DNA of 64,000 bases from Mycolicibacterium moriokaense (lineage in GTDB: Bacteria > Actinomycetota > Actinomycetes > Mycobacteriales > Mycobacteriaceae), in assembly GCF_003347205.1 (NCBI RefSeq), contig NZ_QQBJ01000010.1:62001-126000 (forward strand), written 5' to 3'. Shown in pieces: positions 53,857 to 61,333 of this stretch (positions within the stretch are counted from its first letter, which is position 1; every line of letters begins with the position of its first letter). The notes under the pieces were generated by a model. It was not told the DNA's origin. It was given only the letters and a program-made list of their open reading frames with translations, and ran no database searches. Made by a program: the position numbers and the translations under genes.

Positions 53857-55742
53857 CTCTCGTAGAGGCGGGCCCAGTTCTCGCGGCCGGTCAACTCCGG
53901 CATCGCTTCGCGGTAGCGCGTCTGCAGTGTCGCGGCTTCCGCGCCGAATGCCCTGAGCACCTTACGCATTCGCTTCGTCAGGTCGGTGAGCTTCTTCTTG
54001 TCGCGACGCCGCACCCGCACGCCCGACTGCGACGAGTCGGTGACCACGGCGTGCCCGAAGAGCGACACGTGCCACCACTGGTTGTCCTCGGCGGAGATGG
54101 CCACCGGTCCCGGCATGACGCGGCCGAGCCACTGGAAGACCATCCGCTTGGCCAACACCAGGTTGATCCGGTCCTTGCGCGGCTTCGGCCCGACCGGCAC
54201 GAAACGTGGTACCACGTCGGTCAATTCACGGATCGTGACCGCGGGGTGCACGACGGTCTCGCCGAAGTCGGCACGTTCAGCGCGGATCGCGGTGAGCGCG
54301 GCCACGCCGCCGTCACGCAACACCTCGGGGCCCTTCAGGAAGTCCTCGATCCCGCGAATCATCGTGTACGCCATCCCGTATTGCATGGACGCCAGGGCTT
54401 CGGAGATCTCGCGCGCCAGCCATCTGCCGGTGGTCTTGGTGTCGATGTCGCCATGCAGGGCATGGGTGATCAGCGAGTTGCGGACACTGAAGTACCGCAT
54501 GAATTCGTCGCGGTCCTTCCAGTGGAAGTCGGCGTGCCAGACACCCGCATTGGGCAGCGTCACGGTGGGGAAGCCGGCCGCCAGCGCGCGCTGACCGTAT
54601 TCGATGTCGTCCCACTGGAAGAACAAGGGCAGCGGCAACCCGATCGCGGCGACCACCTCGGACGGGATCAGGCAGGACCACCACGCGTTGTACTCCGTGT
54701 CGACACGCTTGTGTTGGCGATACTTCACGATGTCCGCGCGATGCAGGGCCCGCGGCGCCCATCGGCCGGCCCGCAGCCGGTGCATCTGGGTTTCCTCGCC
54801 GCCGACGTGCAGTTCACGCGTGTTCTGCAGCGACAGCATCTGTGCGCCGACGATGGTGGGCGACGGAGTCAGGTTCGCAAATGCGTTGAGCCGCAGGATG
54901 GTCTCCGGCTCGCAGAGAATGTCGTCGTCCATCAGGATCACGTTCGCGTGGTCGGCCACACTGGAGACCTCGTACATGCCACGCGAAAAGCCGCCCGCAC
55001 CACCGAGATTCGGCTGCTGAACGTAGACGAGCTTCTCTCCGAGCTGCGCCGCGGCGTCATTGAACAACGAGCGGGTCTGCACCGCGTCGGTGCCCTGGTC
55101 GACGACGTAGACGGCGTCGATGCCCGCCAGCAGTCCCTTGTCCCCGGCGAGGGCCGCGACGTTGGTCGCGCAGTCGTCGGCCCTGTTGAAGGTGCAGATG
55201 GCGATCGCGGCGGGCCGGATGGTCGGTGGTGCGGGCGCTGTCCACTCCAGGTCGGTGATCGTCACCGGACCGCCGACGGCAGTGCATTCCATCCACAGCG
55301 CGCCGCCGTCGACGTACTCGTTGAGCCGCGCCGTCAACACGACGGTGCCGGTGCTGTCGACGTCGGCGCTGTCCACGGTCCTGGCGCCGCCGTGGGCGTC
55401 GGAACCGCGAAGCAGCACCCGTGCCCTGGTGGAGGTGTCGAAGACCAACTTCAACTGGACTTCGCTCGCGGTGGTCCAGCGCTGGAAGTAGCTGGCGGGT
55501 AACCGGCCGAAGTACGTGTTGGTGTCGACGGTGGCGCCCTTTTCCAGGTGCAGCGCGTAGCGCTCGCGGTGCGCCCGACCACTGACGATGCGCGCGTACA
55601 GATCGTCGATCACCGCGGCGCTGGGACCGGTGAACAGGCCGCGCGCCACCACCAGCCGTTCGGGTGCGGCATGTTGGGTGAGCGTCTGTTTCAGCGCCTC
55701 GGGGGTCGCCTCGCCCGGATGGGTCGCCCCATGCTCGGTCAT
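53853..55742 (-). CDS. GlfT2-like galactofuranosyltransferase paralogue
   Basis: A second GT2-family protein with the full GlfT2 layout: N-terminal beta domain (NTYFGRLPASYFQRW), acceptor-loop NLGGAGGFSRGMYEV, metal-binding DDD at 272-274, base region FFQWDDIEYG (D378) and VWHADF (H403), and a C-terminal helical domain. Catalytic residues match GlfT2 at 2511-4424, so the protein should be active, probably with UDP-Galf or a similar donor; the acceptor is unknown. At 629 residues it is near GlfT2 in length. AGGAG lies 5-6 nt before the ATG, and a TAAGAT (55828-55833) about 85 nt upstream may be the -10 element. Confidence 0.88.
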   Translation of the reverse strand: MTEHGATHPGEATPEALKQTLTQHAAPERLVVARGLFTGPSAAVIDDLYARIVSGRAHRERYALHLEKGATVDTNTYFGRLPASYFQRWTTASEVQLKLVFDTSTRARVLLRGSDAHGGARTVDSADVDSTGTVVLTARLNEYVDGGALWMECTAVGGPVTITDLEWTAPAPPTIRPAAIAICTFNRADDCATNVAALAGDKGLLAGIDAVYVVDQGTDAVQTRSLFNDAAAQLGEKLVYVQQPNLGGAGGFSRGMYEVSSVADHANVILMDDDILCEPETILRLNAFANLTPSPTIVGAQMLSLQNTRELHVGGEETQMHRLRAGRWAPRALHRADIVKYRQHKRVDTEYNAWWSCLIPSEVVAAIGLPLPLFFQWDDIEYGQRALAAGFPTVTLPNAGVWHADFHWKDRDEFMRYFSVRNSLITHALHGDIDTKTTGRWLAREISEALASMQYGMAYTMIRGIEDFLKGPEVLRDGGVAALTAIRAERADFGETVVHPAVTIRELTDVVPRFVPVGPKPRKDRINLVLAKRMVFQWLGRVMPGPVAISAEDNQWWHVSLFGHAVVTDSSQSGVRVRRRDKKKLTDLTKRMRKVLRAFGAEAATLQTRYREAMPELTGRENWARLYES

Positions 55743-55843
55743 GCTGCTCCTACTACCTGAATTCTCCGACGGAGCGTAACAAGCTGCTGTTCAGAGACAA
55801 GTCGGTGGCGCGGCGCGCCTTTGAGGCATCTTATAACGCCTGC

Positions 55844-56287
55844 TCAGTGGTGCTCGAGGAGCGTCTTCAGCCGGGCCAGGTCCAGAGTCGCCGCCCGCCT
55901 GATCGCGGTGGCCAGGATCGGGGCGGAAAGCGCGGCGTACGCCGTCGGGTCGCCGCGGCTGCGGACCGTCATCCAGGTGTCGCCCTCGTCGGTGTCGGAG
56001 AACGTGTACGTCGTCTCCATCAGGAAGGGGCTCTGGTCGGACCGCAGCACCAACCGCTGCGCGGGCACGAGGCCGGTGACTTCGTAGGTGTACTCCAACG
56101 AGCGGCCCAGGAATCCGCTGGTGAACCGCAGGCGTGAGCCGAGGGTCAGCGGTCCGTCGGTCTCCCACTGCACCGAATCGATATTGGCCTGCCAAGCGGG
56201 GGCGTTGTCGGGGTCGCAGCAGTATCGCGCGACCTCGGTGCGCGGCCGCTCGATCGTCGCGTGCACCTCGACGTCGACCGTGGTCAT
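55844..56287 (-). CDS. SRPBCC-family (polyketide cyclase/START-like) protein
   Basis: A 147-residue single-domain protein of the helix-grip SRPBCC superfamily, which binds hydrophobic ligands. The opening strand VDVEVHATIERPRTEVARYC and the later YTYEVTGLVPAQRLVLRSD and TYTFSDTDEGDTWMTV follow the usual pattern. No catalytic residue can be assigned. The ATG 56287 start lacks an obvious ribosome site. It is 52 nt downstream of echA21 and may be cotranscribed. The 101 nt after it lead to the GlfT2-like gene. Confidence 0.8.
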   Translation of the reverse strand: MTTVDVEVHATIERPRTEVARYCCDPDNAPAWQANIDSVQWETDGPLTLGSRLRFTSGFLGRSLEYTYEVTGLVPAQRLVLRSDQSPFLMETTYTFSDTDEGDTWMTVRSRGDPTAYAALSAPILATAIRRAATLDLARLKTLLEHH

Positions 56288-56339
56288 GCCACCAGTGTCG
56301 CCCTGGCCGCCGCGTCGAGGGCCGAGAAGCCGAGTGCGG

Positions 56340-57164
56340 CTACTCCCCGGTGAACTTCGGCGGCCGCTTCTCGAACGTCGCGGTGATGCCCTCGGTGAGA
56401 TCCTTCGACGGCAGCATGGCCGAGTTCCACGCGGCGACATACCGCAGGCTTTCCGAGACCCGCGCGATGCGCTGCTGGTCGAGCACGTCCTTGATGCCGT
56501 TGATGGTCAGCGGCGGGTTGGCGGCGATCTCCGCGGCGGTTGCGCGGGCGGCGGCAAGCGATGCCTCCGCGTCGTCGTAGACGTCGTTGACCAGGCCGAT
56601 CTTCTCCGCCCGCGCGGCGTCGATGTCCTTGCCGGTGAGCGCCAGTTCGCGCAGGTGGCCGTCGGTGAGGATGAGCGGCAGCCGGGCCAGGCTGCCGACG
56701 TCGGCGACCATCGCGAGCTTGACCTCGCGCACGGAGAACTTGGCGTCGGCGCTGGCGTATCGGATGTCGACGGCCGAGATCAGGTCCACGCCGCCACCGA
56801 TGCACCAGCCGTGCACCGACGCGATCGTCGGCGTGCGGCAGTCGGCGACGGCGCTGATCGCGCGCTGCATCCGCAGCACGGTGGCGTGGAACTCGGCGCG
56901 CGGGCGGGCCGACGTGCCGTCGCTCATCACGTCGGACAGCGCCCCGCCCATCGCGGGCAGGTCGAGGCCGTAGCTGAAGTTCTTGCCGCTGCCGGTGAGC
57001 ACGATCGCGCGGACGTCGCGGTCGGCGTCGAGGGTGGCGAACACGTCGGGCATCTCCGCCCAGAAGGCCGGGCCCATCGCGTTGCCTTTGCCGGGGCCGA
57101 CCAGCGTCACCTGTGCGATGTGGTCGTCGATGTCGACGGTCACGGACTCGTATGCGTCACCCAT
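56340..57164 (-). CDS. echA21: Enoyl-CoA hydratase/isomerase EchA21 (Rv3774 type)
   Basis: Crotonase-superfamily protein, probably acting on acyl-CoA in lipid degradation. The 274 residues contain the oxyanion-hole segments GSGKNFSYGLDL and SVHGWCIGGGVDLISA and the acidic region in KLAMVADVGSLARLP. The pattern with DVGSLARLP resembles dienoyl-CoA isomerases more than simple hydratases. Length and neighbours match Rv3774 of M. tuberculosis. TAGCCT lies 8 nt before the ATG. Confidence 0.88.
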   Translation of the reverse strand: MGDAYESVTVDIDDHIAQVTLVGPGKGNAMGPAFWAEMPDVFATLDADRDVRAIVLTGSGKNFSYGLDLPAMGGALSDVMSDGTSARPRAEFHATVLRMQRAISAVADCRTPTIASVHGWCIGGGVDLISAVDIRYASADAKFSVREVKLAMVADVGSLARLPLILTDGHLRELALTGKDIDAARAEKIGLVNDVYDDAEASLAAARATAAEIAANPPLTINGIKDVLDQQRIARVSESLRYVAAWNSAMLPSKDLTEGITATFEKRPPKFTGE

Positions 57165-57172
57165 GACTGCAG

Positions 57173-57178
57173 AGGCTA
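57173..57178 (-). promoter_or_regulatory. Predicted -10 element for echA21
   Basis: On the minus strand TAGCCT lies 8 nt before the echA21 ATG, in the 28-nt gap after the lipoprotein gene. Confidence 0.35.
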
Positions 57179-57192
57179 GCCATCTGCGGCGG

Positions 57193-57645
57193 CTACCCGC
57201 CGAGGACCACCTCTTTGACGACGGCGCTCGGCAGGAACTGGCACATCGTCGTCGCCATCAGAGAGGCCACCATCTGGGACTCGGGGGTGGCCTGTTGCCT
57301 GCCCTCCTCGAGGATGGCCTTGATGACGGCCCGCTGCGTCGCCTCGTCGAGCTTGGAGAACTCGTCGCACTTCATCGACGTCGCGTTGGCAGGCGCAGGC
57401 ACCTCGGGCACATTGCTGTTGCCCGGCATCGGCAGGCCGGGGATCTGCGGAAGACCCGGAATCTGGGGCAGACCCGGGATGCTCGGCATGCCGGGCACGC
57501 CCGTGGAGGGTGTGCGCGAGGGCGCCGACAGCGGCGGACCCGGCTCCGTGGTCATCGCGACGGTGCCCGGGGTGGTGCGAGAGCACCCGGTGGCGAGGCC
57601 GACGAAGATCAGTGCCGCGGCCGCTACCCGCAGATGGGTTCTCAT
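57193..57645 (-). CDS. Lipoprotein with Pro/Gly repeats
   Basis: Unknown exported protein of 150 residues. The signal peptide MRTHLRVAAAALIFVGLATGC ends in a clear lipobox (LATGC). A low-complexity stretch with PGLPQI repeats follows (about residues 50-75), then a small C-terminal helical domain with cysteines in MKCDEFSKLDE and TTMCQFLPS that could pair. No function can be assigned. It diverges from the TIGR03086 gene, with leaderless-type -10 boxes for both in the 40-nt gap. Confidence 0.8.
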   Translation of the reverse strand: MRTHLRVAAAALIFVGLATGCSRTTPGTVAMTTEPGPPLSAPSRTPSTGVPGMPSIPGLPQIPGLPQIPGLPMPGNSNVPEVPAPANATSMKCDEFSKLDEATQRAVIKAILEEGRQQATPESQMVASLMATTMCQFLPSAVVKEVVLGG

Positions 57646-57652
57646 CTGCGCA

Positions 57653-57658
57653 ACGATA
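57653..57658 (-). promoter_or_regulatory. Predicted -10 element of the lipoprotein gene
   Basis: On the minus strand TATCGT lies 7 nt before the ATG at 57645. It faces the plus-strand -10 box at 57674 across 15 nt. Confidence 0.45.
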
Positions 57659-57673
57659 GGCGCACGCACGACG

Positions 57674-57679
57674 TAGCGT
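57674..57679 (+). promoter_or_regulatory. Predicted -10 element of the TIGR03086 gene
   Basis: TAGCGT lies 6 nt before the ATG at 57686, with no ribosome site, which predicts a leaderless message. Confidence 0.45.
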
Positions 57680-57685
57680 GAGCGC

Positions 57686-58279
57686 ATGCCTGCCGATACC
57701 CCCAGCGACCTGCCCGCCGGCCCGGACTCGCCGCCGACAGACGAACTCGACAGCGCGGAGGCCAGCCTGGCCGTCCTGCAGAACGTGCTGCACCCGATCG
57801 CCGACGACGACCGGTCCAAGCAGACCCCGTGCCGCGAGTTCGACGTCGACGGGCTCACCGACCACCTGATGAACTCGATCACCGTCATCGGAGGCGCCGC
57901 GGGCGCGCAGCTACCCGAGCGGGACACGGGCGACTCGGTCGAACGGCAGGTCGTCGTCGCCGCGAGGCCCGCGTTGGACGCGTGGCACCGGCGCGGACTC
58001 GACGGCATGGTGCCGTTCGGTGACAACGAGGCACCGGCGCGGGTGATGGCGGGGATCCTGTCGCTCGAGTTCCTGGTGCATGCCTGGGACTATGCGACGG
58101 CGGTCGGGGGCACGGTGAATGCGCCCGACTCGCTGGTCGACTATGTGATGGGCGTGGCGCAGAAGGTCATCACCCCGCAGGGCCGGGGCACCGCGGGGTT
58201 CGACGATCCCGTCGAGGTGCCCGGCGACGCGAGTGCCCTGGACCGGCTGATCGCCTACACCGGTCGACACCCGAAGTAG
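57686..58279 (+). CDS. TIGR03086-family DinB-like metal-binding protein (Rv3773c type)
   Basis: A 197-residue protein of the DinB/mycothiol maleylpyruvate isomerase-like superfamily, in which four-helix bundles bind a divalent metal and often use mycothiol. The family sequences TPCREFDVDGLTDHLMNSI and LEFLVHAWDYATA hold the likely histidine ligands. The N-terminus (to about residue 25) is Pro/Asp-rich and probably disordered. The substrate is unknown. It converges with hisC2 across an 18-nt gap. Confidence 0.85.
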   Translation: MPADTPSDLPAGPDSPPTDELDSAEASLAVLQNVLHPIADDDRSKQTPCREFDVDGLTDHLMNSITVIGGAAGAQLPERDTGDSVERQVVVAARPALDAWHRRGLDGMVPFGDNEAPARVMAGILSLEFLVHAWDYATAVGGTVNAPDSLVDYVMGVAQKVITPQGRGTAGFDDPVEVPGDASALDRLIAYTGRHPK

Positions 58280-58297
58280 CCGCGGCGACAGCAGCCC

Positions 58298-59356
58298 TTA
58301 CACAGAAGTCGCGATCCAGCCCCGGGCGAACTCAAGGAACATGTCGTTCTCGTCGGGGGAAGCGACGGTGACCCGCACCCCGTCGTCGCCGTAGGGCCGG
58401 ACGATGATGCGGCTGTTGGCCGAATCGGCGGCGTACTGCTGGGCGCGCCCGGGCAGCGGCAGCCAGACGAAGTTGGCCTGAGACGGCGGCACCTCGTAAC
58501 CGGCGTCGCGCAGGGCCGTCGTCACCCTGGCGCGTTCGGCGACGACGGCGTCGGTGCGCGCGAGCAGTTCGTCGGCGGCGTCCAGCGATGCGATGGCGGC
58601 GGCCTGCGAGACGCTCGTCGCGCTGAACGGCACGTACACCTTGCCGAGTGCGATGATGATGTCGGGATCGCCGACGGCGTAGCCGACGCGCAGGCCCGCC
58701 AACCCGTAGGCCTTCGAGAACGTCCGCAGCACAACGACATTGGTGTGGGCGCGGACCAGCCCGAAGCTGTCGGGTGCCATGTCGTCGGTGATGTACTCGA
58801 CGTAGGCCTCGTCGAGCGCGATCAGGATGTCCGACGGCACCGCCTCGATGAAGCGGGCCAATGCGTCGGGGTCGACGACGGTGCTGGTCGGGTTGTTCGG
58901 GTTGCAGACGAAGACCAGTCGGGTGCGATCAGTGACGGCGGCCAGCATCGCGTCGAGGTCGTAGGTGTGGTCGGTCAGCGGCACCTGGACCGGGCTGGCG
59001 CCTGCCGTCCTGGTCTGCAGCGGATAGATCTCGAAGCTGCGCCAGCCGTAGATGATCTCGTCGCCCACGGTCGAGGTGATCTGGATGAGCTGCTGGCACA
59101 GGCTCACCGACCCGCACCCGACGGCGATGTGCTCCGGCGCGAAGTTGACGTGCTTCGCCAGCCGCTCCTTGAGTTCGACGTAGCCGTTGTCGGGGTAGCG
59201 GTTGATGGTGTCGGTGGCCTTCTCGATCGCTGTGCGCACGCTCGGCAGCGGGCCGTGCACCGTCTCGTTGCTTGCGATCTTGATCGCACCCGGCACCGTC
59301 TTGCCGGGGGTGTACGCCGGCAGATCGGCCAGGTCAGGGCGTAGGCGGGCGGGCAT
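58298..59356 (-). CDS. hisC2: Histidinol-phosphate / aromatic aminotransferase HisC2 (Rv3772 type)
   Basis: Fold-type I PLP aminotransferase of 352 residues. The PLP lysine is K215 in TFSKAYGLAGLRVGY, the ring-binding region is VFVCNPNNPTST with DEAYVEY, and the phosphate-contact arginine lies in VRPYGDDGVRVT. Family members act on histidinol phosphate or, for this second mycobacterial copy, aromatic amino acids such as phenylalanine; the sequence does not decide between them. ATG 59356 has TAGACT 6 nt upstream. tRNA-Ser(GCT) is transcribed divergently next to it. Confidence 0.92.
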   Translation of the reverse strand: MPARLRPDLADLPAYTPGKTVPGAIKIASNETVHGPLPSVRTAIEKATDTINRYPDNGYVELKERLAKHVNFAPEHIAVGCGSVSLCQQLIQITSTVGDEIIYGWRSFEIYPLQTRTAGASPVQVPLTDHTYDLDAMLAAVTDRTRLVFVCNPNNPTSTVVDPDALARFIEAVPSDILIALDEAYVEYITDDMAPDSFGLVRAHTNVVVLRTFSKAYGLAGLRVGYAVGDPDIIIALGKVYVPFSATSVSQAAAIASLDAADELLARTDAVVAERARVTTALRDAGYEVPPSQANFVWLPLPGRAQQYAADSANSRIIVRPYGDDGVRVTVASPDENDMFLEFARGWIATSV

Positions 59357-59362
59357 CCGACC

Positions 59363-59368
59363 AGTCTA
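59363..59368 (-). promoter_or_regulatory. Predicted -10 element for hisC2
   Basis: On the minus strand TAGACT lies 6 nt before the hisC2 ATG, which predicts a leaderless transcript. Confidence 0.5.
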
Positions 59369-59387
59369 TTGGTGGCCGTGGCGCGCT

Positions 59388-59417
59388 TTGCCTGGTGGCG
59401 CTGCCCCTGTGTACTCT
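59388..59417 (+). promoter_or_regulatory. Predicted promoter of the tRNA-Ser/tRNA-Arg pair
   Basis: TTGCCT (59388-59393), an 18-nt spacer and TACTCT (59412-59417) lie 23 nt before the tRNA-Ser(GCT) gene. Both hexamers fit a housekeeping sigma promoter. Confidence 0.5.
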
Positions 59418-59440
59418 GTCGGATCGGCGGTAAACCGTCG

Positions 59441-59529
59441 GGAGGCGTGCCAGAGCGGCCGAATGGGGCTCACTGCTAATGAGTTGTCGCCCTCAAAGGC
59501 GACCGGAGGTTCAAATCCTCTCGCCTCCG
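59441..59529 (+). tRNA. tRNA-Ser (anticodon GCT)
   Basis: Acceptor arms GGAGGCG (59441-59447) and CGCCTCC (59522-59528) pair, with discriminator G. The anticodon loop CTGCTAA places GCT at 59475-59477. The long variable arm is GTTGTCGCCCTCAAAGGCGA-like, and the T-loop is GTTCAAATC. CCA is not encoded. Confidence 0.95.
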
Positions 59530-59567
59530 CCGCGGCTCACGCAGCCACGCACAACTGAATAGGACAG

Positions 59568-59640
59568 GCGCCCGTAGCTCAACGGATAGAGCATCTGACT
59601 ACGGATCAGAAGGTTAGGGGTTCGAATCCCTTCGGGCGCG
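59568..59640 (+). tRNA. tRNA-Arg (anticodon ACG)
   Basis: Acceptor arms GCGCCCG (59568-59574) and CGGGCGC (59633-59639) pair, with discriminator G. The anticodon loop CTACGGA places ACG at 59601-59603, flanked by TCTGA/TCAGA. The T-loop is GTTCGAATC. It lies 38 nt after tRNA-Ser(GCT) and is probably cotranscribed. Confidence 0.96.
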
Positions 59641-60002
59641 CTCACTTTGAGCGGAAACGCGTCGTGCGTTGTACGGGACCATTTTTGTCATCGGATAATT
59701 TCTCAACACGTTCGACGCGGATTCGCTCGATTTCCTCGGACTGCGATCTATTTCACGTTGCAAACAACATGGTTCCTGATTCAGTCAGCTGACCGCGCCG
59801 GTGAGTGCCCGAGCCGAGCGGATTCATGGGCCGCCGCTTGTCGGCATTCAGAACATCCACGTGAGCGAGAAATCGTCCAAATTCCCAGAGGCGTGAATAC
59901 CTCTGGATCACCTGTGAAACTCCTGACATATCGTCGCCGCAGTTGGTAGCGTGTAACCGCTTCGGCGGTGGTCACGCGGTGAACCCATTGAAGGAGGTCC
60001 CG
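59641..60002. other. Gene-free stretch after tRNA-Arg
   Basis: This stretch is visibly richer in A and T than its surroundings (for example CATTTTTGTCATCGGATAAT near 59681-59700). A 100-codon frame at 59647-59949 has a TTG start, no ribosome site and no recognisable composition, so I do not call it. No second copy of the tRNA-Arg 3' end is visible as an attachment site. The 3' part must hold the promoter of the secreted-protein gene. Its ribosome site AAGGAGGTCC (59991-60000) is near-perfect. Confidence 0.6.
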
Positions 60003-60494
60003 ATGTGCCAGGGGATCGATAGGAATGGCGCTCGGTTACTCGCCGTTGCGACGGCGATAGGGGCGGTGGGGTTTCTCCCCCCTGTTGTAACACCTGCCCA
60101 GGCGGAGCCACTCATTGCGCCCAACGCGTGCGACAAATATGTATTCAATGGCGAGTTTCGGGCCAGGGGAAGTAACGGTTGGACGGTGTCGTTCAATTCC
60201 ACCGGAGAATATGCGTCCGGCCCGGCCGAAGTCAGATTCGACGATGGCGGCCGAGTTCAGGGGAACGTTCAATCCGGTCGTGTCGTCGGTAACACCATTC
60301 AGTTCTCGATCATGTGGAATAACGACCCGCACAACATATGGGATTTCTGGGGCCGTACCAGTGACGGTGGAAACGCGCAGGGCGAGGAGGGCAAAGGAGC
60401 CCCTGGCGACGCAACATGGTTCTCCGAAACTCCGCTAGCCTGCTCCACCCCCACGACACCCGGGCCACTGCCTCCTGTGGAGGGTCTCCGATAG
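60003..60494 (+). CDS. Secreted protein of unknown function
   Basis: I do not recognise the family. The 163-residue product has a signal peptide (RLLAVATAIGAVGFLPPVV ending near PAQA) and a mature part of about 125 residues rich in Gly, Asn and aromatic residues. Strand-like patterns (NGWTVSFNSTGEYASG, RVVGNTIQFSIMWNN, IWDFWGRTSDGGNAQG) suggest a small beta-barrel or sandwich, and two cysteines (NACDKY, PLACST) could form a disulfide. It ends in a Pro-rich tail. The start is certain from AAGGAGGTCC before the ATG. Its base composition is less GC-rich than that of the envelope genes. It may be cotranscribed with the next gene, 79 nt away. Confidence 0.8.
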   Translation: MCQGIDRNGARLLAVATAIGAVGFLPPVVTPAQAEPLIAPNACDKYVFNGEFRARGSNGWTVSFNSTGEYASGPAEVRFDDGGRVQGNVQSGRVVGNTIQFSIMWNNDPHNIWDFWGRTSDGGNAQGEEGKGAPGDATWFSETPLACSTPTTPGPLPPVEGLR

Positions 60495-60573
60495 TCGGTC
60501 GACCTCGTTTGCGGGCCGGGACATGGTGGTGCGACCAGGATCGGACGTCGCGGTCTACCCGAGAGGAGCTCCG

Positions 60574-61308
60574 ATGAGCACCATCCACAAAAATTCCAGA
60601 AAGGGCATTGCCCATACCGCGGTCGTCGCGACGGCGACTGGTGTTGTGGCACTTTCGATCGCGGGCCCGGCGTCCGCAGATCGAAAGACAGTGGTCTATG
60701 ACCCGGTGCTTTCCCATTGCCGTGCGGCCGATGACTGTGATGTGGTCCAGGTGCCCTTCGAAGTCGAGACGGGCACGCAGACCGTCCTGCTCAGCAACGT
60801 CCCGAACCAAAACAATGACTGCGCCAAAGCCGTCGCCGAACTCTCGCTGAATGGCCAGCGTCTGCTGAGCCGCCTTGTCGGGCCCCCTTGGGAACAGCCC
60901 CCGTTCACCATGAACGCGCCTCCCGGAAAAAACGTCCTCTCGGTGCAAATCCTGACCCAAAGCGATTGCAAGACAGGCGATGCCGGCGACTACATGGCAC
61001 GCCTGACGATCTGGGAGGATGTCCAACCCGCTGCCCCCGCTCAGGCGCCTCCGCCACAAAGTGCGCCCAAACAGGGACCGCTGGTGTCCCCCCAGCCCGG
61101 GCTCACGGGTGTCACGTTCCACGTCACCGACCGCAGCGGCGTCGCGTCGCAGTGCACCTATTCGTCCGAGGGATACACCTCCAGCTTCGGCTTGCCCGCC
61201 AACGGCTCGTTCGATCTCTTCGTGCCTGCGGTGCGCTTGTTCAAGACCAGGACCGGCACGATCACGTGCGACAACGGCACGAGTACCAACACCTCTGTCT
61301 TCTACTGA
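60574..61308 (+). CDS. Secreted two-domain protein of unknown function
   Basis: Unrecognised 244-residue exported protein. The signal peptide ends at GPASA. Domain one (about 36-150) has beta-type sequence with six or so cysteines (LSHCRAADDCDVV, NNDCAKAV, QSDCKTGDAG). A Pro/Ala/Gln linker (PAAPAQAPPPQSAPKQG) leads to a second beta domain starting at GLTGVTFHVTDRSG with QCTYSSEGYTSSF and a closing ITCDNGTST. AGAGGAG before ATG 60574 supports the start. The spacing to its neighbours suggests a small operon of exported proteins. Confidence 0.8.
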   Translation: MSTIHKNSRKGIAHTAVVATATGVVALSIAGPASADRKTVVYDPVLSHCRAADDCDVVQVPFEVETGTQTVLLSNVPNQNNDCAKAVAELSLNGQRLLSRLVGPPWEQPPFTMNAPPGKNVLSVQILTQSDCKTGDAGDYMARLTIWEDVQPAAPAQAPPPQSAPKQGPLVSPQPGLTGVTFHVTDRSGVASQCTYSSEGYTSSFGLPANGSFDLFVPAVRLFKTRTGTITCDNGTSTNTSVFY

Positions 61309-61333
61309 GCAGAGGCGCCGTCATCATTGACCG

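Noticed and set aside
59568-59640. tRNA-Arg as a phage attachment site
   Set aside because: No integrase gene and no second copy of the tRNA 3' end within the window. The idea cannot be excluded beyond the right edge.
59647-59949. 100-codon frame after tRNA-Arg
   Set aside because: TTG start, no ribosome site or -10 box, unusual composition for this genome and no recognisable motif.
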